Assembly (NCBI GenBank): GCA_015680685.1
Contig: MNCI01026334.1
Span: forward strand, 12,177-66,173
Length of the DNA: 53,997 nucleotides
Reading direction: 5' to 3'
Source: Gnetum montanum
Taxonomy: Eukaryota; Streptophyta; Gnetopsida; Gnetales; Gnetaceae
Positions 33,661-45,964 of this stretch are shown here, one piece after another. Every line of letters begins with the position of its first letter. Positions within the stretch are counted from its first letter, which is position 1. A model generated the notes under the pieces. That model saw nothing but the letters and a program-made list of their open reading frames with translations. It was not told where the DNA came from and did not search any database. The translations under genes were made by a program, and so were the position numbers.

Positions 33661-34334
33661 ATGTCTTGCTTAGGTTCAAAGAGTTCAACCTTTGACCCTT
33701 GGTTCATTCCTACGTGTGAGGAAGTAAGTGATGTTGCAGCATACTCGTGTATGATGATTTCACCGCCCTCATAAGGTAGGTGAATTTCTTGATGGATCGG
33801 TGATGATACGGCTTTTAGTTGAGCTAACCAAGGCCATCCCAAAATCAGATTGAACCCTGGCATCTCATCCATGAATACAAATTCAGCCGATGTGGGGAAC
33901 CATTCCCCTACTATGAAATCCAAGGTAACCATGCCTTTTACCACGACATAGGAACCAGTAAAAGATTTCAAGAATGATGTTGTTGTTGGCCATATTTATT
34001 CCGCGAGGCCTAGTCGTTCAATGACCAGAAAAGGTATTACTTTTGTTGCCGCTCCATCATCAACATGCACCCTATGTATCTTAAATTGGTTAATTTGTAT
34101 CATTATAAACATAGGGGCGGTAGTGATCTCTCCCATTTTTTCTTCTTGTTTAATGTCACTAGAATGAAATCCTAGAGATGTGGACCTCGATTCTAGATGT
34201 GGAGACAATATGGCATAAATAGATGGTTCATTTGCAAGAAGGTCTTCACTAACAGGAATTGAAGTCAACATACGCACTAGAGCTTCCTGATGTACCAGGG
34301 AGGTCATTACTAGGCCATATAGGCTTAGAGAGGT
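33661..34334 (-). pseudogene. Protease, element C (right of the nested element)
   Basis: Frames 34307-33996 and 33971-33648 carry MLTSIPVSEDLL, APMFIMIQINQFKIHRVHVDDGAAT and NLILGWPWLAQLKAVSSPIHQ. The active-site DDG lies at plus-strand 34050-34065. A frame change at about 33985 splits them. At 33660 it is cut by element B and continues at 16352. At 34334 it ends abruptly at the LTR of element D, so the upstream linker and Gag of C would lie beyond element D. Confidence 0.8.
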
Positions 34335-34927
34335 TGTACTGTCTGAAATTGTTGTTGCAAGGCTGGAATGAAACAGACACTAAGAGATCTACGAAAGACA
34401 CAGTAAGACCCCACCTTCATGTGAGGGAAAGCTGGAAATAATAAAGGTGGAGTGCCTTGAATGGTCTGCACGTAGATCAAACAAGGACTTCCCCTAGCAT
34501 ACACTGTTGCGATGTGTTGGGTTATATGTAAACGGATGCAAACGAAAAATGTAAATGAATGTACGAAATGTAAGATGAAAACAAAATGTAAATAAAGATG
34601 ATAGAAATTATAACAAATGTAAATGACATAAATAGAGAAAACAATGGAATGGAAAAACTGTAACTATTGACAATTACAAAAAAGTGCACCGGTCAGAACG
34701 GATTGATTGCAAGGCAGACGTTTAGCCCCAATGTGAAGGGTGTATAGATGCTAGGAGATTGTAGGTTTCTAGTTGCAAGTGTGCAACGTCACCAAAATTT
34801 CCCCAAGTGCTCAGCGTGACTCAGTCTGGGTAATGCCCAATCGTATGAGGTAATGATAATGAGATTCGCCAGCTCTCTAGATTTTGATGCCCCAAAATTG
34901 CCAACCTTGATTAAATGGAAAAATGGG

Positions 34928-34939
34928 ATATTTATAGGA
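34928..34939 (-). promoter_or_regulatory. TATA box in LTR of element D
   Basis: The minus strand reads TCCTATAAATAT, at the place equal to the TATA of LTR A. No G-box is kept beside it. Confidence 0.5.
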
Positions 34940-35499
34940 TTTTCAAGCATGGAACCTCGTTCTGGAGGAAGATCTATTGCTGCGGGGTGAGGGAAATGTG
35001 GATTGGATGACAAGTATCTGCATTTTGACCAGATGCATAGAATTTCACAATGTACAGGGTGCAGCATGACCAAGATCTCTTACACTAGCATGTGTAATCC
35101 ACAGAGTAAGAGCTTGATACACTAAAAAATGCAGAATGTACAAAGAATGTTAAAGTACAAAAGTGGATCTGGATGTCTGGCCTCTAGATTTGCAGATCTG
35201 TGCTATTTTTGCTCCACCAAGGCCTCCAGTGTGCGTGGCTCTGGCTCTAGTGTGTCTACAGCATGTCCTGACGTCAACGTCTAGCATCCAGTGTGTTAGC
35301 GTCCAACATGTCCAAGTGTTTACACTGTGCATACGTTGGTATCAGCATGACCATCAACATGTCCAATGTTTATGATTCATTTTGAGCCCATTTTTAACCT
35401 ATGAGACTTGTTTTCGGAGTGGATCTACATGCCTAAGTCAAGAGGGTTCAGCACGTCTATTTTGAGCCAGTTTGAAGGTTATTTTAACATACTTTTGCT

Positions 35500-36290
35500 T
35501 GGTCACGCTGAGGTCACATTGGCCAGCATGACCTCAGTGTGAACAAATTTTTATGCCCTATTTTGAGCTGATTTTTGGACACTAATGCCTGTTTGTTGAT
35601 GCTCAACTACTACTTGCTCTCTAGGGTGTCCTGGATGCTGAATTTGACTTCATTTTGCTATTTTTTTGGGCCCTTTTGGTTTGGTCATGCTAGCCAGCGT
35701 GACCTCAGCGTGATCAACTGAAAATGCCACGTTTGAGGCCCAAATCTTTAGTTTTTGAAGCCTGAGAGTCAGTATAGTTGTTGCCTATCCCATGGGGATT
35801 GAGTTCATGTTGAAACTAGACCTGAAACTGCTTGATGTGCCCTATTTTTTCTTGGTCATGCTATGGTCACGCTGTGCAGCATGACCTTAGTGTGACTAAC
35901 TGAAAATGCCATGTTTGAGGCCCAAATTTTGATTTTATGGATCCTGTGAACATGTACAATTTTTGCCTAGCTCCCAGGAGTTGAATTCATGTCAAAATTT
36001 TACCCGGAGGTGCCTGAATTAAGTTGTTCTTATTTGGTCACATTGTGGTCATGCTATGCAGCGTGACCTCAGTGTGACTAACTGAAAGTGGCTTAAAACA
36101 TGTGATTATGAGCTTAAATTTCAAGGTTCCAAAGGCTGGGAGCTACAAGGGGCATCGGTGAAGCTCATGGAGGGTCCGTGTGCTCGAATTTGGGCTTTTT
36201 GGACTTGATTTTGGGACTCCAAAAGTTGGTCACGTTGTATGCATGCTGGTCTTACACTGGGCAGTGTGACCATAGCGTGACCAAAGTGTA
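35500..36290. repeat. About 180-bp tandem repeat in LTR D
   Basis: Units start with GGTCAYGCT-like sequence at about 35502, 35683, 35854, 36037 and 36229 (steps of roughly 170-190 bp). Each holds a CAGCGTGACCTCAGTGTGA phrase followed by AACTGAAAATGCC and GAGGCCCAAAT in the better units. Confidence 0.75.
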
Positions 36291-36429
36291 TATAGTCAAA
36301 ACCATGCATTTCGAGCCTGAAACCCTAGATTCCGAATGCTGGGAGTTAGAGCAATCGCCTGTGGGCCCCAGGGAGACTTTTCCTATTCAATTGTGTGTTG
36401 TTTCATGCTATTTTGGAGGCTCTCAAGTT

Positions 36430-36497
36430 NNNNNNNNNNNNNNNNNNNNNNNNNNNNNNNNNNNNNNNNNNNNNNNNNNNNNNNNNNNNNNNNNNNN
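36430..36497. other. Assembly gap (68 N)
   Basis: Run of N within or just right of LTR D, probably hiding the LTR end and PPT. Confidence 0.95.
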
Positions 36498-37429
36498 GGA
36501 ACTGAAGTTTTGAGATGCACAGGAAGTAGGTTGCAACTGTGGGATTGGGGATTGATCAAGGGATTTTTTTTAACTGTGGGAGAGGAATGTTCTTGTGAAC
36601 AAGTCATGTTGGTCCTTGTCGACAACTAGCATCTAGTAGAATTGGGACCAAGGCATGGGAGGTGCATCCTTTGGAGGAATGAGACTCTTGTGTCATATTT
36701 AAGAGAACCCATTGTCAACAGCCAAAGCCACACGATGAGGTGGTGTGACATGATTTTTTTAGACACAAGTGTTTTCTTTCACGACAACTGCCTTCTCGCC
36801 TGGGGCTTGTATGGGAATAGCCAATGGCCTTATGATGTACTTTACTCTTTGATTTTTTTTTTTGTTTTTTTGATCTTTTCCTTTCTTTTTCTTTTTTTTT
36901 CTTTTTTATTTGGAAAGAGCATTTTTTTAGTTTTTACTCATGCTCATGCACTTGTAGTTGTATCAATTGCTTGGATAGTCATCGTATGCAACAGTGTGGT
37001 TCAAGTTTTGGGATGAATGGAATGTATCCAAGAGGTGTAACTGAGTAAAACAAGGAGAACATGTTGGAGAATAAGGGATGCATCAGGAACTAGGAATGTA
37101 CTTATGAGTGGATTGATTAACCTAGTTGCGTGCATCGAGAACAATGTGGTACCTTGTCACTGTGATGAAGTGCATCCATGCACGACCACCTTAGAGCATC
37201 ATCCTACAAACATAATTCCAAGAGGACAAGAAAACCACAAGTGAGTTAATTTGAAACACTTTAAATATGAGTATAGCAGATGGGATGGAGGCACCGTGTT
37301 AAACTTCAAGAAAATAGAATGGGCAGCATCGGTGTCATCAGAGTCCACTTGGTGAATTATGCAACCGATTTTAGATTAAGATGAGTCATTGATTGCAACA
37401 ACCAATCAATGGGCTAGTGATGATATTAC
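36498..37429. other. 3' noncoding region of element D
   Basis: Matches element E 50400-50930 in pieces: GGGACCAAGGCATGGGAGG near 36650, a GACAACTGCCTTC...GGGCTT...TATGGGAA block near 36785, and a CATCCTACAAACATAATTCC block near 37200. No domain is recognisable in the open frames. Confidence 0.6.
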
Positions 37430-37735
37430 CAGTTTATAGTCTTAAAGGACTTTGATGGATTAGTTTTATGTCATAACCCTTTGGACGTTGCCAATTTAGT
37501 GTCGTAGCGAATAGTGCAATGCTAGTTTATAGTCGTGGCGGACTGTGAAGAGGCAAGCTAGTTTATAGTCTTAGCGTACTTTGGCAAATGAAAATGTGGT
37601 AGTTTAATGTCATACCGGACAATGAATCTGTGGTATCAATTTACTATCATGATGCCAGGACACTCTATGGTGCTATTTTTAAGTCATAGCTCCAGGACTG
37701 TTCTATGGTATTATTTTTAGGTCATGATGCCAGGA
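37430..37735. repeat. GTCGTAGCGGAC word repeats (slot after integrase, element D)
   Basis: Seven or eight copies of AGTTTATAGTCGTGGCGGACT-like words, with variants of the form TTTTAGGTCATGATGCCAGGAC. Confidence 0.8.
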
Positions 37736-37756
37736 CCGATGCATACCTTAAGTTTT

Positions 37757-38830
37757 TTAGACATAGTACGGATTGAGGTACATGTGATTTGTAGGGTTGG
37801 CGAGCTCATTTCCATCCATGTCAGTGAGTTTGAATGCCTGATTGTCATATCCCTTAGTGACCAAGTAAGACCCTTCCCAGTTGGCTGAGAATTTATCTGA
37901 GTGTTTGCAGATCGTCTTAAGGACAAGGTCACCTTCTTTGATTGGGCTCTTGTGTACGTTGTGTTGATTTCATCGTTGTTTTTGCTTTTGGTACCACTCG
38001 ATTTGATCCAGTGTGCGTGTACATTCCTCCTCCACTAAGTCAAGGTCAACAATGCGCAATTCATCCTTTTGATCTTCATCGAGGAGTCTAGAGAGAGTGA
38101 TCCGCAATGAGGGTACCTACAACTCTAAACGTAAAACAGCTTCTGATCCATAAATGAAACTATAGGGTGTTTTACCTGTGGACGTTCAATATGCCCATAA
38201 CGCGTAAACTAGCTATTCATGACATCTTCTTTTACTTTGATGAAGCATTTTCTTGAGCACCATGATGATAGTTTTATTCATGGACTCTGCTTGACCATTG
38301 CTTTGTGGGTAGTACGGTGATGAGAACGAGTGTTTGATTCCTAGGCTTTTACAAAAGTCTTCAGTTTCGACCTTGCTGAACTATGGCCCGTTATCGATGA
38401 CTATGGTCATTGGGATGTCAAAACGAGCTACAATGTTTTCAAGTATGAAATTGCATACTTGTTTGGATGTGGTCTTCCTAAAGGGGATAGCTTCTACCCA
38501 TTTTATGAAGTATTCAGTTGCGGTGATCATGAAGCTATGTCCTGCTGAAGATGGGGGAGTTATCGGTCCAATGATGTCTAACCCCCATTTCTGGAAAGGC
38601 CATGTGATTTGTGCTGTATGCAAATCATTAGGTGGCACATGTATTAAATTACCATTCTTCTGACAAATGTTGCATGTTTTGACCTTGGAGAAACAATCGT
38701 ACTCCATGTGTGGCCAATAATAACCTAAACGTCTAATTTTTGTTGCCATTGCCTTAGGAGCTATGTGCCCTCTGCAAAGTCCTTTATGACATTGCTCTAC
38801 GATCGTGTGACCATCGATGCTACTAACTCA
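37757..38830 (-). pseudogene. Integrase, element D (broken)
   Basis: The N-terminal zinc-binding part reads CHKGLCRGH...CFSKVKTCNIC (38830-38660), with the H and C spacing of Tat integrases. The core has WGLDIIGP (first Asp), VIDNGP (second Asp, near 38390) and GQAE (Glu, near 38300). The C-terminal part (from about 38100) has WEGSYLV-type residues and ends LNPYYV with TAA at 37757. Frame 38749-38381 is open; the rest has stops and shifts. Confidence 0.8.
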
Positions 38831-39642
38831 CACTAACAAAATACCTTCATAGGATCTACAACACACCGTGTCTCCTATTAACCCATACTGTCGAGAATGT
38901 TTTCGCACCATGTCCTTTTGAGCATTCGTTAGATGTTGTGGTAGTTCACCATGTAGAAGGTACTCTTTTATGTCATCATACCATTCTACTGCATGTGTGG
39001 TACTAATGGATGCTATAGGTATGTCATCGAAAGTGTCAGTTACGGGTTTGGTGCAATTCATTATGGAACTAGGCATCGCATGAAACATGTCTGGTGTCAC
39101 ATTTAAGGCTAGTGTTGCAAGTGCATCTACGATGGTATTTTGGTTTCTGGGAACATGTTGCACATCTATTTTTGTTAACTGTTTTAGAAAGTGTTTAGTT
39201 AAGTCACAATATAGTTGTAAATGTGAAGCTTTGCATGTGAATACATCTATGACATGATTGATTACTAGTTGTGAGTCACCTCGAACTACAAGCCGTGTGA
39301 TTCCTAAAGCTAGTGCTACCATAAGACCTCTAAGAAGAGCTTTGTACTCTACCACGTTGTTGGTACAAGGGAAGTTTAATCGATAGCGGGTTGAATTTCT
39401 CTGGAGGGATACATTATGATGGTTGCAGCACTTCCTCCTTGGGAGGTTGATGCCCCATCAAAGTATAAGATTGCATCGTAGTTGTCGAGCACGGTGTGTA
39501 TCGTGTTCACATTCTCATCAGGGAACTTAGGGTTGATTATTGCTTGGTCTTGCATTAGTGAGGTGGTCATTTGATTGACTATTTCTTGACCCTTTGTGGA
39601 AGATTGAGCTATGTAGCGCATGTCAAACTCGGCAATCATCAC
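38828..39642 (-). pseudogene. Second (archaeal-type) RNase H, element D
   Basis: Frame 39642-39376 has ILYFDGASTSQGGSAA; after a shift at about 39370, frame 39355-38828 has EYKALLRGL, RGDSQLVINHV and HVPRNQNTIVDALATL. The D, E, D and D catalytic positions are present. Downstream residues lead to the protein end before integrase (GLIGDTVCCRSYEGILLV). Confidence 0.8.
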
Positions 39643-41201
39643 CTTTAATCTAGCTATCTTGCCTTATTCATAAATGTTATTAGTGATAGCTCTAAGCACA
39701 TTGTCTTTACAAATAATGTTGACTTCGTTACGGAAGAGATAATGTTGTCACTTCTTTAAAGAAAAGATAAGGGCTAGACATGACCTCTCCACATCGTTGT
39801 ATCTCTATTTGTGGGCCACTAAGGCATGGCTCAGGTAGTAGACAGGGATTTCAGTTCCATCTTCTCGTTTCTAACAAAGCATAGATGCGATAGATGAATT
39901 CGATGTCGAAAGGTAAATGTAGAAAGGCTTGTTGTTCTGTGGGGGATAAACTATTGGTAGTTGAGCTAATGCCATTTTGATGTTCTCAAAGGCTTCTTGG
40001 CACTGTTGAGTCCATTGAAAATGGACATTTTTGTGCAATAAATGTTGCATGGGCTTCAACTTGTCTGTCAATTTTTCAACGAAGCACCTAATAAATTGTA
40101 ATCTACCTTGTAGACCACGTAGTTTGGTGAGGTTGCTAGGTGGATTCAAATTTTTTATTACCTTAACCTTATTGGGATCTACCTGTATTCCTGTTTCAAA
40201 TACTATGAATCCAAGCATTTTTCCTATTTTGACCCCAAAAACACACTTCCTTGGGTTAAGTCTAAGCTCATACTTGAGACAACGTTTAAGTACCAAGTCT
40301 AAATCATTGACATGTTGCTCAGTTTTTTTTGACTTGACCACGATGTCATCTACATAATCATTGAGCAAATTAAGCATATAGTCATTGCTCACTGATATGT
40401 AGCACCGGTATTTTTTAGATTGAATGGCATCATTGTATAATAGAATGTGCCCCATGGTGTCATGAAGGTTGTCCTGAGTTGATGTTCTAGGTTTATCCTA
40501 ATCTGGTTGTACCCCGAGAATCTGTCCATAAAGGACAACAATGCATGCCCGGCAGTTGAATCAATAAGTTGATCGATACCGGGTAAGGGGAATTCATCTT
40601 TTATGGTTACTATGTTGAGGTCACGGAAGTCAATGCATAGGCGAATGCTCACATTATTCTTTGGGACTACAACCATGTTGGACACCCAATCGACGTAGTC
40701 AACAACTCGGATGAAATCGACCTAGTAAAGTTTCATGATTTTATTATGAACTGCCAACGCTACCTTAGGTCTAACCTTTCGTGCTTTTTGTTTCACTGGT
40801 CTAAGTTTTGGATCGAGGATGATGTTATGCTGGACTATTTGAGGGTCTAGTCCTGGCATATCAGTATAGGACCAAGAGAATGATTTCATGTTGTCTTTCA
40901 ACACTTGAGCTATGTCACTGGCCAGTTGTGGATTTAATAGAGTACACAGTTTTAACATTTTAACTTCATCATCAGACATAGTAATGGGGACTTTGACGAG
41001 GGGATCTTCAGTGATGTTATCGGCCTCTAAGTCTAGAAATTTCATCATTCCCTTAAAGCAATCAAGCGTCTCTTATGTTGATGCCATGAAATTGTCATAA
41101 GTTGATGAGTCTAGATCAATGGACTCTAGATTAATCTCTCTTTTAATGGCTCCATGTGGTCCATTGATGGATAGTGTTGCCAGGAGGTTCTTCTTATCCA
41201 T
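39643..41201 (-). pseudogene. Pol start, reverse transcriptase and first RNase H, element D
   Basis: Conserved ATG at 41201 (MDKKNLLATLSINGPHGA); an upstream in-frame ATG exists at 41258, but copies B and C lack it. Order: LDLEADNITEDPL, FSWSYTDMPGLDPQIVQHN, RLCIDFRDLN, FSGYNQIRINLEHQL, YVDD (plus-strand 40345-40360), GFIVFETGIQVDPNKVKVI, KLRGLQGRLQFIRCF, and the degenerate first RNase H FYIYLSTSNSSIASMLC. Stops near 41075, 40720 and 39870 and a shift near 40440 inactivate it. Confidence 0.85.
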
Positions 41202-41814
41202 ATGGTTGCTCCTACCAATTTGAATGGGGGGCAATGTAAGTGAAGGTTTAGTTGCCATTCGTATGTAATAAATTTTACGTCTAAATGTAACTAAGGTATT
41301 GCAATGAGTAGTTTATTGTCATACACGGATGCATGGTAGTTTAAGGCCATACTGAGCCAGGTGTCAGTCACTTTCCAAGCATATACAAGTATTATGATTT
41401 TATTTCGTTTTTGATTGTTGGGTTTTCTATGGATTTTTTTTAAATACATGGGTTAATTTGCAACACTTAATAAATATATACAAGAGAAATGAAAAGAAAT
41501 AGCTACCTTGGGAGCACAAGAATAAAGTAAAAAAATAAAATAAAAGGAGAAAGAACGGGGCACCACGTGATTGCATAATGTGGTAAAATGGCCCCAAACT
41601 TAGCGTAAGCATGAGTAATTAGCCATAGTGTGAGTTAGAGGACCAATGCATAGCGTGAGTAACCAGAAACGTGAGCAACTAGGAAGACACAGCGTGCACA
41701 GGATGAAGGGTAAGGGAAAACAAGAACAGGAAAAGGAGAAGAGGCAGGGATGCTTGGCATTTGTGGAGGAGAGCAAGGAACTACTCCAATGCCTCCACAA
41801 CCAAGGGTGTCTTC
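41202..41814. promoter_or_regulatory. Divergent intergenic region, element D
   Basis: 613 bp between the pol ATG and antisense ATG. It holds two GTTTA..GTC/GGCC words at about 41310-41360, an AT-rich part, and AGCGTGAGT words at 41600-41690. The TATA position of copy B reads GGCATTTGTGGAGG here and looks lost. Confidence 0.5.
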
Positions 41815-44800
41815 ATGGGTTGGAACCCTACGTAGGTTTATTGTTTTCCTCTTTCTTTCCTATTTTTGTTTTTTTTGCAACGTACCATCAATGAGTGGCA
41901 GCGTGAGTTATAGGAGCCACAGATTTTTGGTTTTTGTGGATGATTTTTGGTTGTGTTGAGAGTGATTGCGTTTTTGCCCTGCGTTCCAGGGTCTTTGTAC
42001 TTCATTTTAATTCGTAATTGTAGCATGAATTCGCCTAAGATTGCAGAGTGAGTTGCCCTCAGTGTGAGTTGCCCTAAACATGAGTTGCCCTAAAGCAATT
42101 GTGTTTTGGTGCATTTTTTGTTATGTTTTGAGGGTCTGTGGTTTCGATTGTAAATTTGGGGCCTACTATTTTTTATTCTTGTTGCTGGTTTTGAGCTAGC
42201 ATGAGCAAAGTGGGACATGCCCATAGGCAGAGTGAGTTGCAAGGATTGCCACGTTTTGGGTATTTTTGGTTGCATTCCGGTTGCGAGAACCAGGGTTTTG
42301 AATTGTTGTTTATTGTGACATAAATTGCAGGGTTGTATCTCCAGCAGTAACACCCTTTTTCTAGCTTTCCGTGTACATACATTATTCCAGAATCCACCTA
42401 GAACTGTGTACAGTGTAGAAAGGTAAGCACTTTTTTTATTTATCTTTTTTTTTTTGCTTCGGTGTTATACCATTGTTTATGTTTGATTATCCTTTTCTTG
42501 GTAGGCCTGATTTTGATGAGCATGGAATGTGCAAGAATGATGATGGACTTGACTTAACACGTACAACCTTGGAGGCTTTCATGGTGACCCCACTCTTCAT
42601 GGTGTCGTGTTGGCTCAAACCAAGGGTGCTATTGTCCATTATCATAAGCAGTTTTCCAGGGCCTTTGAACATCATGAACCTCATGGGTGGCTACATGAAG
42701 ATTGGTCTCACAATGGACCCACTTTCCCTCGAGTGGTTGATTCAGTGCCAAGTATGCTTGATCCATTTGCTAGTGGTAAGTGATTGTGTTCTAAGCTTTG
42801 TTTTTATCTTTGCTACCCCATTGTTTATCATGGTATTGATCTTTTGTGTAACATGTTTTTACAACGGATATTACTCTTGGCAGGGTCACCATCGTGTCCG
42901 GGCGTACTGAGGGTACCCTTTTCATGAAGTATGGGGAGATGGAGGATTCGCAACAGTGGTTGCATAGAAAGGCACCTCAACATGTCATCACTTACCTTAC
43001 CGATGCTAGTCTAATGGATCTATTCAGTGCCTTGACTCCTATCGTTCCCGCGACTGAGATGGTTACCATCGTTGACTCTTTCAACGATGATGTTACTTAT
43101 TTTAGCACGTGGATCCGAGGGATTAAGGTTGCATTTCATCTGACTACCAAATTCTTTTCAGATCTCTTTGGGGTACCAGCAGATGGTGTCAAAGTGGTAG
43201 TGGATAGGGTGAATAGGGAAGGTCATGTGATTAAGGACCTTGAGGAATGGCTAGGTGTGCCATAGGGTTCCAAGGGCTTCCCTTTGCAAGTGGACACTAA
43301 AGTGATGAAAGTGAATTTGTTGTACCCATTGTTTAGAGCATGTGCATTTCCCAAGTCTCTTTCTCAAGTGAGAACTCTTGGGGTAGAGCTTGCACATATC
43401 GTGCACTCAATCCTAGAGACTGGTATGCGTTATAACTGGGCACAGTTTCTGGTTTTGGGCTTCCATGGGGAGATTATCAGATTACGCTCTAACGTGAATG
43501 CACAGTCCCACTTCACTTTTGCATTTTTCACAGGCTATCTCCATAGGTTTGCCCAGTTCTTAGTGGTATGGAGATGATCATTATGTGTTAAGGTATCACT
43601 CATAGTTGTCTCGCCCCTAAATCTGTCATTTATTTGACACCACCAAATCCCAAGATCCACCCAAAGATATCGACGAATCAATCTTTGTTACCACAGGAGG
43701 TGTAGCCAGTTGTTCCCACCACTTGAGTGATAGCTTGGGGTTGGAACCACCCATACTGCACACAGCTATTAGGAGAGTCGAATGCTTGATCTAGGAGACC
43801 ATCAAGAAAGCTAAGGCTAAAGTGAAAAGAGTTGAGCATTCGAAAGCACCTACTACAAAGGCAAGACCTCCAAGGATGAAGAAGATTCGATTCACCTTGT
43901 CGGGAGTAGGTAAGTTTCTCTTCTTCTTCTTCTTTTTGTTCTTTTTTACTTTAAGTGTTTTTTATTGCCTTTTGAATTTATTTGCTTACTTAAATATTAT
44001 GTCATGCTAACTTTTTATTTGTTGGTGTTGACAAAGTATACCCCCAAGAGGGAAAGGGAAGAATTAGCTCTGATGGGTGAACATGAAATGGTTATCATTG
44101 GGTGTGATGAAGAGGAGGAAGCCAGAAAAGAAGCAGTTGAGGCTATTCCCCTCTTATGGGAAGAGGGTGCAACGAACTCCATGGAAGTGATGCTTGCTCA
44201 TGCTTTAGATGCCCTTAAGCATTCGAGTGAGGAGAGAGGTTTCTTTGATAGTTTCTTTGATGGATCTCTACACCTTGGTGATCCACCTGAGCTGACCAGC
44301 AAGGGGCCTCCTAGTAAGTCTTGTTAGCTTGATTCGCATTCCGTTTTTCTTTTAGTTTTATATATTATTTTGATTATCATGGCTCTTCTTAACATCAGAC
44401 ATGGATGCCGAAGCACCTGAAGCACATGTATCTCAGGCGGATGGGTTGGAGTTAGAGGCCCCAGTTGAGGTGCCTTCCCATACAGATTCAACATCCACAG
44501 ATCCATTGAGGCCGTGGCATGAGATGCCCAATAAGGTGGACTTTGTTACCAGCATTTTCAACGATGTTGTTGCTCGTTTGCAACAGGCTCATCCTGAATT
44601 AGATGTGTACTTTATACTAAGAACCTGGGTTCATTGTATTTATGCATCTTTTGGAGTTTTCTTGTTGGCTTATATATGTAATGTTTGTACTTGTAGGTGT
44701 GAAACTCCAATGGAATCCTTCCGAGGCTACCCATATTGATGGTCTTCTAGAATTACCCAAAGATGTTGAGCAGATTCCAAAAAGTATTTATGATGCAGTT

Positions 44801-45698
44801 TCGGGTTGTGTTTTTCCAAATTCCAAGTCTCTCTGGACCTGCAGGCGCTTAATTGAACAGTTATGGCTTGAAATTCAATCATTGAAAGGAAATTTGGCAA
44901 ACGTAATAGAGGAAAGGAATGACTTGCAGGCCCATTATGATTTTGCCTATGCTAGATTGTCCGATGATAGTACCTGGTAGACATCCAAGATCACCTATGC
45001 ACATTATTGGGCAAGCTTGAATAGCAAAGTGTAGGTGATTTGGGATATGGCTGAACAGCGGGCCTAGATGGATCTATTGAATAGGAAGTTTCATGACTGG
45101 AAGTCCTTTGCATCCAAGGTATGTCAATGGGGCTAGGATCAGAAAGACCAGAAGCACCAATATAAAAAGTGATTAAAGGAGGAATTGGTTGAACGTCGCT
45201 GGTTGGAGATGTTCGTGGAGGGGTTGGGCTTGCACTCTTCCCATGAGAAGTTTGTTGAGTGTACAGAGGTGGAAGGGTCTCCTGAGAGGTCATTACCACT
45301 ACCTCTAGTGAAGCTTCAACAAGCATGTTTTCTCTTGAGCGTCCTTCCTGGTCTTCAGTAGACAAGGGAAAAATCTTGGCCAACATCAACCTCGAACTTG
45401 AGAAAGACTGGGCATGCATACCTGAAGAGGAGATTTTATGGTGCTTGGAAACTAACCTCAGGCCTTCCCCACCTGTGAGTGTTTTAGTCAAATATCATTT
45501 TATTACCTTTAGTTATCGTCATTTTCCTTAGTTTTTTTTTTTTGCTCTTTTAGTCTATTTATGTGTGCTTACTTATTTTATTATTTTGTTGTCCTTTTGT
45601 GATAGGGATGTGGTGATGATGAGGCTGGCCCCAGTGGGATGGGAGTTGATGATGTAGAGGACTTTGGGGACCAGCCCCCTCCTAATGGTAGTGCCTGA
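41815..45698 (+). pseudogene. Antisense multi-exon gene, copy D
   Basis: Exons by comparison: 41815-41831, a shortened exon 2 (about 42332-42422), 42505-42775, 42884-43909, 44037-44313, 44399-44605, 44697-45474 and 45606-45698. Donors GGTAAGCAC, GGTAAGTG, GGTAAGTTT, GTAAGTC and GTGAGTG are good; the exon-6 donor has become AT. Exon 4 encodes LMDLFSALTPIVPATEM, FHLTTKFFSDLFGVPADG and YNWAQFLVLGFHGEIIRL. Exon 7 has EIQSLKGNLANVIEERNDL, coiled-coil-like. The tail reads DDEAGPSGMG. Breaks include TGG to TAG at about 43264 and a frameshift at about 43575. About 400 bp of exon 2 seen in C are gone. An AATAAA lies at 45886-45891, about 190 bp past the stop. Confidence 0.7.
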
Positions 45699-45964
45699 TT
45701 TGGCTTGTTAGTCTTGTCATTTTTTTTTTAGTTTTTTTTTTCAGATGTGTCAAGACAGATGTGACATGATCATGGTGTAATATGCTATCACTTCATGTTG
45801 CGTAAATGTTTTTTTCTCTCTTTTCTCTCTTTTTTTTCAAGTTTATTTGTAAATGTAATTGTAAACCAGAGCCATGTTTGGTAAAAATAAAATTAATGAA
45901 ACTTGTAACTTGCAAAATGTAAATGATAATGACGTAGCGGAGTTTAGATGAATTGACAATGTGT
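45699..45964. other. 3' flank of antisense gene D
   Basis: T-rich noncoding sequence with a possible AATAAA signal at 45886-45891 for the plus-strand gene. Confidence 0.5.

Larger units (their letters stand above)
34335..36429 (-). repeat. 3' LTR of element D (GGTCACGCT type), right end in the gap
   Basis: Begins TGTACTGTC and shares the LTR-A landmarks in order: a GACCCCACCTT block near 34415, GATCAAACAAGGACTTCCCC near 34467, GTTGGGTTATATGTAAACGG near 34517, and a TATA box. Its middle is filled by a roughly 180-bp tandem repeat instead of GCGTATACGC words, making it longer than 2 kb. The exact right end and PPT are not resolved because of the N run; GTTGTTTCA at about 36403 may mark the end. 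Confidence 0.7.

Noticed and set aside
36178-36513. Open frame running through the N run
   Set aside because: It includes unknown bases and lies in LTR D; no homology to a known protein.
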